The notes beneath the pieces were generated by a model. That model was not told where the DNA came from. It ran no database searches and was given only the letters and a program-made list of their open reading frames with translations. The position numbers and the translations under genes are program-made. A stretch of 64,000 nt of DNA, taken from positions 62,001 to 126,000 of the forward strand of contig SVHA01000004.1 in NCBI GenBank assembly GCA_015056085.1, given 5' to 3'. Below, in pieces: positions 1 to 8,582 of the stretch. Each line of letters begins with the position of its first letter. Positions within the stretch are counted from its first letter, which is position 1. Source of the stretch: Clostridiales bacterium (lineage in GTDB: Bacteria; Bacillota; Clostridia; Christensenellales; Aristaeellaceae).

Positions 1-1346
1 GAATGATCCCTGCGGCAGAGGGTGTAGCCCACCCAATACACGTGCCGGTCGTGAATATAATCGGGATACGTTTCCTTCAGTTTCATGGAAACAGGCCCCC
101 ACTGGCCGTTTTCCTTCATGGCGCAGGTGTAGGTCGCCTGCACATGCTCCGTGTCGTAAGACCAGGACAGTTCAAACCTGCCGGAAGCATCCGACAGAGA
201 CAAGTCGTCCAGCAGGAGATCCTGCTGCAGCGCCTTGGTGGCGTCCGCCACCAGCTGCCAGCCTTCCCCCTGCCGGGCCATCAGCACCAGATGCTGCATC
301 CCGCCGGAGTCCTTCATCAGCGCAGCGGCGTAGGGGTGGGCGATTTCCAGCATCAGCGGCTCGCCATAGGGCGGAAGGGCCGCTTTGAGTGTCGCATCAT
401 CCTCCGCAGAAGGCGCCGCAAACAGCTGCTGATTTTCCTGCTCGATGCGGGAAACATCCACCTGACAGGCGCCGGTAGTCGTCACGGTGGGATACAGGTA
501 CTGCCTGCCGTCGTAGGCATACTGATAGGTGATTCTGCCGAAGGCGTCCTCCACGGTGATGGTCAGGGCGTCCGCTTCCACCCGAATGGTACGCTTTTCC
601 AGCACTTCGCCGGTATCTGCCCGGGTGCGGGTGAGGGTTTCGGTGCCCGTTTCGCCGTCCGCCATCAGGGTGACACCGTTCACCGTGTAGGTCATGCCTT
701 TGCTGATGACGCCGTCGGGCGTCCATTCCTTGGTGAGGTACTGCCGGGTACCGTCGGGCGTCAGGATTTCCTGGGTACACAGATAGATGTCAAACCCTTC
801 ATCGGCGCACATACGGAAGTTGGAGGCGTGCACCAGCATGGGCGTGATGTCCAGATCCACTTCCCGATAGGACATGGCTACCGGCTCGCTGCGACCGATC
901 GCCCGCAGGTATTCCTCTGCCTGCGCCCGGATTTCATCATTCATTCGGGCCATTTCCTTTTCCGGGATGGCCAGATACTTGTCCGTCAGCGCCTGGCCCA
1001 TCAGGTTTGGCAGATCAGCATAGGCCATGGTGGTTTCAGCGCTGATGAGCGTGCCGTCCGGGGAAAAAGTCAGCACAGCGGGATATTCCCCGCCGGACTG
1101 AACCAGAAACTTGCCGGCCATAAACCCGAAGTGGCTGATCTGACCCCGCAGCGTCACCACGGTGTTGCCGCCTTCTTCCCGGCTGTCCAGCAGCACATAG
1201 GCCGCGCCGGTGAACTCGCAGTCCTCATGGCGCTGGGAGAGCGTCATCACGCCTTCCCAAATATCCTCCGGAGCAACCTCCGCCATGGCAAAAAAGGGCA
1301 GCGTCACGCACAGCAGCATCAGCACCAGCAGCATTGTTTTCTTCAT
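1..1346 (-). CDS. secreted protein of unknown function (3' end cut by window edge)
   Basis: The frame is open on the minus strand from ATG at 1346 to the window edge, giving the first 448 residues. A GGAGG-type ribosome binding site precedes the start. The N-terminus MKKTMLLVLMLLCVTLPF followed by AMA is a typical signal peptide, so the product is probably exported. The rest is a soluble, beta-rich looking sequence with a duplicated feel (TPDGTRQYL, YTVNGVTLM, AYDGRQYLYP), and I recognise no catalytic motif. The long plus-strand frame over the same bases is a shadow. The stop codon lies outside the window. Confidence 0.8.
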   Translation of the reverse strand, partial: MKKTMLLVLMLLCVTLPFFAMAEVAPEDIWEGVMTLSQRHEDCEFTGAAYVLLDSREEGGNTVVTLRGQISHFGFMAGKFLVQSGGEYPAVLTFSPDGTLISAETTMAYADLPNLMGQALTDKYLAIPEKEMARMNDEIRAQAEEYLRAIGRSEPVAMSYREVDLDITPMLVHASNFRMCADEGFDIYLCTQEILTPDGTRQYLTKEWTPDGVISKGMTYTVNGVTLMADGETGTETLTRTRADTGEVLEKRTIRVEADALTITVEDAFGRITYQYAYDGRQYLYPTVTTTGACQVDVSRIEQENQQLFAAPSAEDDATLKAALPPYGEPLMLEIAHPYAAALMKDSGGMQHLVLMARQGEGWQLVADATKALQQDLLLDDLSLSDASGRFELSWSYDTEHVQATYTCAMKENGQWGPVSMKLKETYPDYIHDRHVYWVGYTLCRRDH

Positions 1347-1521
1347 ACGCACCTCCGGAGGGGATGTTGGTTCCTCTGATATAGGAACGATGGAGCAAAG
1401 GGAAATCTTCCCACCAAAGGGCTTTGCCCTTTGGAAACCCTTTGTGGGGCTTTGCCCCACACCCCAGTTGGGGGCGCTGCCCCCAACGCCCCCGCAAGGG
1501 GCATCGCCCCTTGACCCATCA

Positions 1522-1559
1522 CCCGGAAATCCTGAAGGATTTCCGGGGATTTCTTTTTT
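1522..1559 (+). terminator. terminator-like hairpin of block 1
   Basis: Arms CCCGGAAATCC (1522-1532) and GGATTTCCGGG (1537-1547) are followed by a T-rich tract ending in TTTTTT. It reads rightward although no plus-strand gene lies to its left, so it probably belongs to the repeat block rather than to a gene. Confidence 0.6.
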
Positions 1560-1618
1560 GGAGTAGTCTTGTGAATCGGTCTTGTCTTTCCCGGTGCAAC
1601 CAGGGGGTTTTCCGATCG

Positions 1619-1679
1619 GTCCGCCTCCGCTTCGCTCCGGAAACTCGCCTTCGGCGACTGCCCACTGGGCAGTTCGTTT
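1619..1679 (-). repeat. 61-nt cassette nested in the loop hairpin
   Basis: These 61 nt are the exact reverse complement of 10415-10475. Both copies interrupt the GATCGGAAA-loop hairpin at the base next to CGATCGG. Internal short palindromes include CTGCCCA/TGGGCAG and TCGCC/GGCGA. A diverged, truncated copy is at 46613-46650. Confidence 0.8.
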
Positions 1680-2354
1680 CCCCTGGACCCCTTCGGTCTG
1701 CATCCTTGTGAGTGGTTTTTGCCGGAACAACGAAAACCGTTTCCTCAACAAGCACGCTAAAATCCCTTCATCCGGAGGGGGCCCGAAGGTTTCCAAAGGG
1801 CGATCGGAAAGCCCTTTGGCGGGGTGTGGGGCAGAGCCCCACCTTGCAAGGGATAGCGCTTGTTGGGTGTTCTTTCTCAGGCCTGAGAAAGAACCAAAGA
1901 GGGCCAGAGGGGGTGTCCCAATTCATCCCACCCGGAGACACCCCCTCTGGACTCCCCCCGCTCCCCCTGTCTTGTGTTGGTTATTGGGTTGAATTACCCT
2001 CAAGCGCCTCGCGGGGGCGGCCCGTTTCGGGGTCGCTCCGATGGAGTCCGTGTGCGGCGACGGAGCGCCGCACGCCGGAACTGTTGTAGCGATTCTTGAC
2101 TGATAACTGCTGCTCGGTTTTGCCAGGAGTACCAGGGGGCTTTCCGATCGCCCCCTGGACCCCTTCGGCCGCACCCCTTCTTACTTTTCGTAACAAGTAA
2201 CACAAGAAACCGTTCCTCCAACAAGCAGGTTACAACCCTAAACAAGAGATGGGACTCCGAAGGTTTCCAAAGGGCGATCGGAAAGCCCTTTGGTCGCCCG
2301 TGAGGGCGAAACCCTCTCCTCGCACAAAAGAATAGCCCGAAAGGAAAAACCTAC

Positions 2355-2390
2355 GTAAAAAACATCCCCCAAGCCCGTTAGGGCTTGGGG
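2355..2390 (-). terminator. terminator of capA-like gene
   Basis: Read on the minus strand, arms CCCCAAGCCC and GGGCTTGGGG (2381-2390 and 2367-2376) with a 4-nt loop are followed by a T-rich tract (2355-2365). Between the capA stop and this terminator the transcript would contain a chain of GC hairpins (about 2400-2540). Confidence 0.75.
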
Positions 2391-2543
2391 TGATGGGTCA
2401 AGGGGCAATGCCCCTTGCGGGGTGCAGGGGCAGAGCCCCTGCTGGGGTGCGGGGCAAAGCCCCGCAAAAGGGGTGTCGGGGGCGGCGCCCCCGACTGGGT
2501 TTCCAAAGGGCAAAGCCCTTTGGTCCAGGGGCAGAGCCCCTGG

Positions 2544-3605
2544 TCACTCTGCGGGGACGTAGGGCTGAAGGGCGTAACCGAGGGTTTCATCAAAGGGGGA
2601 CAACTCGTAGGGGGTGTCGTTCTGGATGAGTTCCATCACCCGCTGGGCGTCTTCGCCGGTGACCCGCACGGGCTGATAGTTGCTCTGGGGGAAGGTGCCG
2701 GAGGTGTGGATGGGATAGAGTTTCATCTGCTGGCCCTTGTAGTTGCCGTCGTCATCAAAGGTGATTTCCGCCTGGACGATCACACTCTCCAGCGCGGTGA
2801 TGCTGGGGTCTTCGAAGTGATGGCCGATGTTGAAGTTGCCGCCGAAGGAGCAGTTGCCCAGCGAATAGAAGATGGTGCGGTTGTTGTAGACCTCTGTGCC
2901 CTGAACCACGTGGGGATGATGCTCAATCACCAGATCAGCGCCGGCGTCGATGGCAGCCTTGGCGTATTCCGCCTGACGCTTGATGTGCAACCGGGCGTAT
3001 TCGTGGCCCACGTGGAAGGTGAAAATCACCATGTCCACGCCTTCCTCGTTTTTCAGCCGGGGAATTTCCTGGCGGAACCAGGCGCGGTTGTCATAGTATT
3101 CCGTGGTGTTCAGGCCCATGAAGGCAATCTTGATGTTGCCCTTTTCCCAGATGAAGTGTTCCTTCTTTCCGTACCAGCCGATGTTGTTTTCCGTCAGGGT
3201 CTGCTGGGTGCGGAGGTAGCCGGCCTGATTGTAATCCCGGGAGTGATTGTTGGCCAGGTTGCACACCTCAATGCTGCTGGCGGTTAGGATACTGACCATG
3301 TCCGGGTGGGCGCGGAAAAGATAGGTCTTGTCCTTGACGGCGCCATTGTTGTTTTCCTGAAAAACGCCTTCGAAGTTGATGACGGTCAGGTCATCCGCTT
3401 TGAACAGATCCATCACGTTGGCGAAGAAATACTCGTCGCCTTCTTTTTTATGTACGCTGGTGAAGGACTTGGGATCTCTGGCGATATCCGGCTCGCCGCC
3501 CAGCACCACGTCGCCGGTGAATGTCATCAGGACGGTCTGATCTGCCAGGGCAAAGGTGGGCAGCATCAGGGAAAGAATCAGGGCGATCAGCAGCACTCGG
3601 CGCAT
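2544..3605 (-). CDS. CapA/PgsA-type metallophosphatase-fold secreted protein
   Basis: 353 aa. Signal peptide MRRVLLIALILSLMLPTFALA, then a CapA family (PGA_cap) domain: MTFTGDVVLGGEP near the N-terminus, VINFEGVF, VCNLANNHSRDY and a later HHPHVVQGTEVY segment are the conserved metal-site blocks of the family. Members act in poly-gamma-glutamate or capsule synthesis or related wall functions; no capB or capC gene is adjacent, so the substrate is unknown. I chose the ATG at 3605 because it starts the signal peptide and has GGAGG upstream; a longer frame to 3644 lacks a signal-like start. The gene diverges from the M1 peptidase gene, and its 3' UTR is a hairpin chain ending in a terminator. Confidence 0.85.
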   Translation of the reverse strand: MRRVLLIALILSLMLPTFALADQTVLMTFTGDVVLGGEPDIARDPKSFTSVHKKEGDEYFFANVMDLFKADDLTVINFEGVFQENNNGAVKDKTYLFRAHPDMVSILTASSIEVCNLANNHSRDYNQAGYLRTQQTLTENNIGWYGKKEHFIWEKGNIKIAFMGLNTTEYYDNRAWFRQEIPRLKNEEGVDMVIFTFHVGHEYARLHIKRQAEYAKAAIDAGADLVIEHHPHVVQGTEVYNNRTIFYSLGNCSFGGNFNIGHHFEDPSITALESVIVQAEITFDDDGNYKGQQMKLYPIHTSGTFPQSNYQPVRVTGEDAQRVMELIQNDTPYELSPFDETLGYALQPYVPAE

Positions 3606-3754
3606 TCGTACATCAACCTCCGCATGGAACATTTCAGGGGTCATTACAACCAGTATAACATATCTCGCCGGATTTTTCTTCCCATTTGGGGAGATTTCTC
3701 CGGGAAATTCACAAAGAATTTACCGATGGAGAGAAGAATCCTGCAGGGTTGGAA

Positions 3755-3783
3755 TTGCCACGGGCGTTGTTTTGTTGTATAAT
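3755..3783 (+). promoter_or_regulatory. SigA-type promoter of the 3.8-8.6 kb gene group
   Basis: TTGCCA (3755-3760), 17-nt spacer, perfect TATAAT (3778-3783), 40 bp before the peptidase start. The same TTGCCA -35 recurs at several promoters in this window. Confidence 0.75.
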
Positions 3784-3823
3784 ATAGGTTGGTATGGTGT
3801 GTGCTGTGCCGGAAGGAGTATGC

Positions 3824-5365
3824 ATGGGCAAGAAGGGAATCATGGCAGGATTGAGCCGCTCGGAGCGCCGCAAGGCTTTCTGGGTCGCCATGGCGGTGGT
3901 GCTGGTGATGCTGCTGGCAGCAGCGCTGGTGATTACATTGCTGATGAACCGTCAGGATGCTGCCCATCTGCCGGCCCCCAGGGCGAGCGAATCCCTTGTG
4001 GCGGACAGTGCCGGGATGGATGGCATCACGGTGGACGCCGTATTCAATCCCGATGACATGACCCTGACGGCCACCCAGACCATGCGCCTTGAAAACCGCA
4101 CCGGGCAGGATCAAAGCGCCGTGGTGCTTCGCAGTTATTCCGGCGCATATTTGCAGCAGGAAACCTCTCCCGCCGCATCGGAGGAACTGTTCCTGCCGTC
4201 CTATGGCGATATGTTCGTCTCCGGCGGATTGACGCTCTCCGGCGTGCAGTTGGACGGCGAATGGGTGCTGTATTCCTGGCTGGATGACGCCTGCACCGTG
4301 CTGTCCGTCCCCGCCAAATGGGATGCAGGCAGCGCCGTGACCGTGACCCTCAAATATACCGTGGACATCCCCGAATGTGCCAGCCGGTTCGGCCACTACG
4401 ACGGTATGGTGACGCTGGGCAATGTGTTTCCCACCCCGGCGGCATGGCTGAGAGGCGAATGGCACACGGGCGAATATGTGCCGGTGGGCGATCCCTTCGT
4501 GTCGCCCTGCGTGAACTGGCAAGTGCGCCTGCGGACGCCGTCAAATTGGACGGCGGCGGCTTCTGCACCGGGGGAGACCCGGCAGGAAGCGGACACGACG
4601 GTGCATGAATTCACCGGATACGCCATGCGGGACTTTGCCCTGGTGCTGTACCGGGATGTGCAGACGGCGGCCCGCATGGCGGGGGACACGCTGCTTGAGT
4701 GCTATGTGCGGGATGGACAGGATGCCGCTGCCGTGCTGGACACGGCCCAGCGGGCGCTGGAAGCCTACGAAAGGCGCTTCGGCGAGTACCGCTATCCCGT
4801 GCTGACGCTGGCGGAAGTGCATTTCTCCTTCAGCGGCATGGAATACCCCGGACTGGTCATGATCAGCGACAGGCTGATTGCCCAGGGCGGCGAAAACCTC
4901 GAATACGCCGTGGCCCATGAGGTTGCCCACCAGTGGTGGGGCATTCAGGTGGGCTCGGACGGATGGCGTCAGGCATGGCAGGATGAATCCCTGTGCGAAT
5001 ACGCCCTGCTGTGCTATCTGGAAGATGTGCATGGTCAATCCGTGCGGGAGGAAGTGGCCTTCACCCGCATTGAAACGGCGCTGCGCATCACCTATCAGCC
5101 GGGACTGACCCCTGGTGCGCCCCTTGATTATTTTCCCTCCCTGTCCACCTACACCCAGGCGGTGTATCGCCGGGGTGCGGCGCTGTGGACGGCGCTGGAA
5201 ACCTACATGGGCAAGGAAACGCTGGAGGCGGCCCTGCGGGAGTATCAGCAGCAATACTGCTTCTCTCTGGCGATCCGGGAGGACCTGATAGCCATTCTTT
5301 CCCGCCACGCCGGCGCCGATGTGACGCCGCTGGTGGTGGATTATATCGACACAGAACTGAACTGA
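3824..5365 (+). CDS. membrane-anchored M1 family zinc aminopeptidase
   Basis: 513 aa. A short cytoplasmic N-terminus and one transmembrane segment (about residues 22-43) place the enzyme outside the cell. Zinc site: H365-E366-V-A-H369, with the third ligand E388 eighteen residues later in WQDESLCEYA. The upstream FSGMEYPGLV matches the GxMEN substrate-binding motif of the family with N replaced by Y, which may change exopeptidase specificity. It is shorter than classical PepN. Start ATG 3824 has AAGGAG 6 nt upstream; ATG 3794 is less well placed. It heads a run of same-strand genes (GT2-GtrA, small peptide, glycosidase, Lgt-like). Confidence 0.88.
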   Translation: MGKKGIMAGLSRSERRKAFWVAMAVVLVMLLAAALVITLLMNRQDAAHLPAPRASESLVADSAGMDGITVDAVFNPDDMTLTATQTMRLENRTGQDQSAVVLRSYSGAYLQQETSPAASEELFLPSYGDMFVSGGLTLSGVQLDGEWVLYSWLDDACTVLSVPAKWDAGSAVTVTLKYTVDIPECASRFGHYDGMVTLGNVFPTPAAWLRGEWHTGEYVPVGDPFVSPCVNWQVRLRTPSNWTAAASAPGETRQEADTTVHEFTGYAMRDFALVLYRDVQTAARMAGDTLLECYVRDGQDAAAVLDTAQRALEAYERRFGEYRYPVLTLAEVHFSFSGMEYPGLVMISDRLIAQGGENLEYAVAHEVAHQWWGIQVGSDGWRQAWQDESLCEYALLCYLEDVHGQSVREEVAFTRIETALRITYQPGLTPGAPLDYFPSLSTYTQAVYRRGAALWTALETYMGKETLEAALREYQQQYCFSLAIREDLIAILSRHAGADVTPLVVDYIDTELN

Positions 5366-5415
5366 GCAGGAGGCTGCGGCCTCCCAAGATGAAACCCGAA
5401 AGGTGTGACCTGCGG

Positions 5416-6498
5416 ATGACAAAGCCCATCAATGCTGTGATGCTCATTCCCTCTCTGGAGCCGGATGACCGTCTGCCCAAGTATGTGGAAACGCTGTTTG
5501 AGAGCGGATTTTCCCGGGTGGTGATTGTGGACGACGGCTCCAGCGAGAGCTATCAGCCCATTTTCGCCCAGCTGGACGCCATGGATGGCTGCACGGTGCT
5601 CCATCATGAGGTCAATAAGGGCAAGGGCTGTGCCCTCAAGACGGGCTATCGCTACATTCTGGAGCAGATTCCCGAAGCAGACGGCGTCATCACCGCCGAT
5701 GCGGACGGTCAGCACACCGTTCCTGATTGCATCAAGCTGGCGGGCGAACTGCACTCAGGCAAGCGGGCGCTGTATCTGGGCAGCCGGGATTTCACTTTGC
5801 CCCAGGTGCCTTTCAAGAGCCGCAACGGCAACAAGATCACCTCTGCGGTGTTCTGGGCGCTGTATGGCCGCTATCTGCCCGACACCCAGACAGGCCTCAG
5901 AGCCTTCCGCCGGGAAGACCTGCCCTTTATGATCGATGTTTCCGGCGAGAGGTTTGAGTACGAGATGAACGTGCTCATCGCCTGCGCCCGGGCCAACATC
6001 GATATGGTGCCCGTCACCATCGAAACGGTGTATGAAAACGACAACGCCGGCACCCATTTCCACCCCATCCGGGACAGTTACAGAATCTACAAGGTGATTC
6101 TGGGCAACTTCATCAAGTTCATGGGGGCGTCGCTGGCGTCCTTCCTGATTGACACCGGCGTGTTCGCCCTGCTGGACGGCAAGACGGTCTTCGGGATGCT
6201 CATCACCGCCGGGGCTGCCACGGTGATCGCCCGGCTGATCTCTGCACCCTGCAACTTCCTGTTCAACCGCAATCTGGTCTTCCGCTTCAAGAAGGACGTC
6301 AAGCGCACTGCATTGCGGTATGCGATGCTGGCGCTCATCATCCTGTGCGCCTCCGCCGGCAGCATGGCGCTGCTGGAATCTCTGGGTCTGCCCGGACTGC
6401 TCCATGTGCCCATGAAGATCGTGGTGGATGTGGTGCTGTATCTGCTCAGCTACCGGGTGCAGAACAAGTGGGTTTTCCGGGAGGAAGAGAAGCAATGA
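5416..6498 (+). CDS. family 2 glycosyltransferase fused to a GtrA membrane domain
   Basis: 360 aa. The N-terminal half is a GT-A fold similar to dolichol/polyprenyl-phosphate sugar synthases: VVIVDDGSS, ITADADGQH (the DxD-type metal site) and DTQTGLRAFRRED are present. From about residue 230 (IKFMGASLASFLIDTGVF) there are four hydrophobic segments of a GtrA-like flippase domain. The likely role is to make a polyprenyl-phosphate sugar and present it across the membrane for wall-polymer decoration. ATG 5416 gives the expected family N-terminus; ATG 5389 is a possible alternative but sits poorly relative to AGGAGG at 5368-5373. Its TGA overlaps the next ATG. Confidence 0.87.
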   Translation: MTKPINAVMLIPSLEPDDRLPKYVETLFESGFSRVVIVDDGSSESYQPIFAQLDAMDGCTVLHHEVNKGKGCALKTGYRYILEQIPEADGVITADADGQHTVPDCIKLAGELHSGKRALYLGSRDFTLPQVPFKSRNGNKITSAVFWALYGRYLPDTQTGLRAFRREDLPFMIDVSGERFEYEMNVLIACARANIDMVPVTIETVYENDNAGTHFHPIRDSYRIYKVILGNFIKFMGASLASFLIDTGVFALLDGKTVFGMLITAGAATVIARLISAPCNFLFNRNLVFRFKKDVKRTALRYAMLALIILCASAGSMALLESLGLPGLLHVPMKIVVDVVLYLLSYRVQNKWVFREEEKQ

Positions 6499-6659
6499 AG
6501 AAATCTGTGACGGTGCTTTTGCTGCTGATGACGCTGGTGATGCTGGCGGGCTTCAGCGTGGCCGTGCCTGCGGGCAGCCTGTCCATGGAAACCCAGCAGG
6601 AATATATGAACGAAGGTCCTGCTGATGTGGACGATGAATATGCGTTCCTGTTTGATTGA
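6495..6659 (+). CDS. small exported peptide, unknown function
   Basis: 54 aa. It starts within the ATGA overlap with the glycosyltransferase stop, so it is translationally coupled. The first 27 residues (MKKSVTVLLLLMTLVMLAGF then SVAVPAG) form a signal sequence; the mature part would be about 27 acidic residues ending DVDDEYAFLFD. No homologue is recognised. The coupling and signal sequence argue that it is real; it could be a small membrane partner of its neighbours. Confidence 0.6.
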   Translation: MKKSVTVLLLLMTLVMLAGFSVAVPAGSLSMETQQEYMNEGPADVDDEYAFLFD

Positions 6660-6685
6660 TCTTGATGTTCTGAGGAGGTTTTTCC

Positions 6686-7630
6686 ATGCGTAAACTGCTT
6701 GCTGTTTTGATGATTCTGGCGCTGCTGCCCCTGTATGCCCTGGCGGAAGACGCCGCTCCTGCGGAAGAATCCGCCAACGCCCTGCCCTTTGATTTCACCG
6801 TGCCGCCGGAACCTGCGGCGGAAAACTTCACCGAGATGGGCTATGAGGACGAAACCCTCACCGTGGAGATGTACAGGGAATGGTTCGGCAACGCCCATTT
6901 CAACGTGGCTCATGTGAAGATCACCGATCCTTCCCAGCTGCGCACGGCCCTGGCCAACCCCAACAACCTCAACAAGACCGACCACGTTTCCACCATCTCC
7001 CGCAACAACAATGCGGTGGTGGCCATCGGCGGCGATTTCTTCGTCAAGGACAAGTACGGCTACGTGGTGCGCATGACGGAGGAATTCCGCAAGAAGCCCG
7101 TCAAGGCCAGGGATATGCTCATCACCGATGAAAACGGCGATATGCACATCATTCTGGACTCCGACGCCGACCAGCTCAAGACCATGATGGACACCCACAC
7201 GCTGGTGAATGTCTTTAACTTCGGCCCGGCGCTGGTGGTGGATGGCTTCCTGCAGGAAATCGACCCCAAGTATGTGCTGGGCAACGTCACCGGCAAGGAG
7301 CCCCGCTGCGCCATCGGCCAGCTGGGTCCGATGGAATACCTGCTGGTGGTGGTGGATGGCGGCGAGGGCCGCACCGTGACCATCACCAACCCCGACGGCT
7401 CCACGAAGAAGTCCGGCGGCTGCACCGTGGCGATGCTGGCGGAGTTTATGTTCAGCAAGGGCTGCGTCACTGCTTATAATCTGGATGGCGGCAACAGCGC
7501 CCTGATGTTCTTCAATGATGCCAACTTCTCCAAGAAGTCTGAAAAGGCCGAGCGTGACGTGAGCGACATCATCTATTTCTGCACGACGATCATGCCGGAA
7601 GAATCCACCGAAGAAACCACGGAGGAATAA
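6686..7630 (+). CDS. phosphodiester glycosidase (NAGPA domain) family exported protein
   Basis: 314 aa with an N-terminal signal peptide (MRKLLAVLMILALLPLYALA) and a GAGGAGG ribosome binding site. The domain from about residue 75 to 305 carries the NAGPA/DUF2233 hallmarks: VVAIGGDFF, a central PRCAIGQLG segment and YNLDGGNSALMFF near the C-terminus. The family is named for the human enzyme that uncovers mannose-6-phosphate; bacterial members are extracytoplasmic and linked to exopolysaccharide or wall-polymer turnover. The C-terminus ends in a Glu/Thr-rich tail. Its position between a sugar transferase and an Lgt-like protein fits an envelope role. Confidence 0.85.
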   Translation: MRKLLAVLMILALLPLYALAEDAAPAEESANALPFDFTVPPEPAAENFTEMGYEDETLTVEMYREWFGNAHFNVAHVKITDPSQLRTALANPNNLNKTDHVSTISRNNNAVVAIGGDFFVKDKYGYVVRMTEEFRKKPVKARDMLITDENGDMHIILDSDADQLKTMMDTHTLVNVFNFGPALVVDGFLQEIDPKYVLGNVTGKEPRCAIGQLGPMEYLLVVVDGGEGRTVTITNPDGSTKKSGGCTVAMLAEFMFSKGCVTAYNLDGGNSALMFFNDANFSKKSEKAERDVSDIIYFCTTIMPEESTEETTEE

Positions 7631-7633
7631 TCC

Positions 7634-8581
7634 ATGGGTGAAGTGTTTTCCCTCTTCGGGCAGCCTGTAACCATGTTCGGTCTGGGCGCTGCCCTGTCGA
7701 TGCTGGTGCTCTTTGCGGCGTCGGGCCTGTACTGGTCCCGCAAGGGCGTGACTTTCCCGGTGACGGTGCGCTTTGCCTTCCTGGCGCTGCCTCTGGCCTT
7801 TGTGATGGGCCGGCTGGTGTTTGTGCTGGGCAATGTGACCTACTACTGGGAGACCCTGTCCAATCCGGCGCTGGCGCTGCGCTTCTGGGATGGCGGCTAT
7901 GCCATGACGGGCGTGATCGCCGGCATCCTTCTTGCAGCGGTGATCTGCGGCAAGTGGACCCGCACATCCGCCGGCGTTATGCTGGACGGCGCCATGTACG
8001 GCGTCCTGCCCGCCCTGATGACAGAGCGCCTGTTTGAAGGCTTCACGGAACTGGGCCTGGGCCGTTCCCCCAGCTATGACTGGCTAAGTGCCCTGTGCGT
8101 GGACGACGGCTACGGCTTCCTGGTGCACCCGGTGTACCGCTATGAGGCCGCCGTGGCGCTGGTGTTGTTTGTCATCATCACCTGCTGGGTCATTCGCAAT
8201 AAGGCCATCCCCTCCGGCGATACGGCGCTGGTCACCCTTTCCCTGCTGGGCACCACCCAGGTCATCATGGAAAGTCTGCGCAGCGACGGCCACATGATCA
8301 TCTTCCACTTTGTCCGCCTGCAGCAGATTCTGTTCCTGGTGGGCGCCGTGGTGGTGCTGATTATCTTCTGTGTGCGGGCAGCGAAAAAGGGCAACATCAA
8401 AACAAGCCATCAGCTGGCGCTGTGGCTTGCAGTGGTCGCCTGTATCGGCGTGGGTATCTGGATGGAATTCCGGGTGGACCGCGGCCCGTACAAATGGCTG
8501 TATTATACCGTGCTGATTGCCTGCATGGCGGTCATCACCAGCCTGACCCTGGGCGTGCGGAAGCTTTCCAACCGCAAGTAA
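7634..8581 (+). CDS. Lgt-like (prolipoprotein diacylglyceryl transferase family) membrane protein
   Basis: 315 aa, about seven hydrophobic segments, starting 3 nt after the previous stop. Lgt-like marks: GGYAMTGVIAGI at the place of the catalytic RGGLxxHGG block (His not conserved), ERLFEGF at the GRxxNF block, HPVYRYEA matching the HPxxLYE motif, and MESLRSD followed by LQQILFLVG matching the C-terminal ExxRxPD...Q region. It is therefore a divergent Lgt paralogue; loss of the central His makes canonical lipoprotein lipidation uncertain. The gene ends 1 bp before the convergent acetyltransferase stop, with no visible terminator. Confidence 0.7.
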   Translation: MGEVFSLFGQPVTMFGLGAALSMLVLFAASGLYWSRKGVTFPVTVRFAFLALPLAFVMGRLVFVLGNVTYYWETLSNPALALRFWDGGYAMTGVIAGILLAAVICGKWTRTSAGVMLDGAMYGVLPALMTERLFEGFTELGLGRSPSYDWLSALCVDDGYGFLVHPVYRYEAAVALVLFVIITCWVIRNKAIPSGDTALVTLSLLGTTQVIMESLRSDGHMIIFHFVRLQQILFLVGAVVVLIIFCVRAAKKGNIKTSHQLALWLAVVACIGVGIWMEFRVDRGPYKWLYYTVLIACMAVITSLTLGVRKLSNRK

Positions 8582-8582
8582 C

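Larger units (their letters stand above)
1380..2543. repeat. composite intergenic repeat block 1
   Basis: No credible gene. From left: a chain of GC hairpins (1413-1513) and a plus-strand terminator-like hairpin (1522-1559); a loop hairpin carrying the 61-nt cassette; a conserved spacer; the loop hairpin CCAAAGGGC-GATCGGAAA-GCCCTTTGG at 1793-1819; a 24-nt palindrome (TTCTTTCTCAGG and its complement) at 1870-1893; a long hairpin with arms CCAGAGGGGGTGTC.C / G.GACACCCCCTCTGG near 1903-1949; the conserved GTGCGGCG hairpin at 2041-2087; an inverted loop hairpin with CCAGGGGGC arms at 2132-2158; another loop hairpin at 2267-2293; then the terminator and hairpin chain of capA. Modules recur in the other five blocks. 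Confidence 0.85.

Noticed and set aside
3..1379. 458-codon plus-strand frame at the left edge
   Set aside because: The minus-strand frame has a signal peptide, ribosome binding site and normal composition; this one is its shadow.
2390..2540. Hairpin chain as a CRISPR-like array
   Set aside because: Units are of unequal length, with no constant repeat-spacer alternation and no cas genes.
1380..2543. Repeat block as an insertion sequence
   Set aside because: No transposase ORF, no target-site duplication that I can define, and mosaic rather than unit structure.
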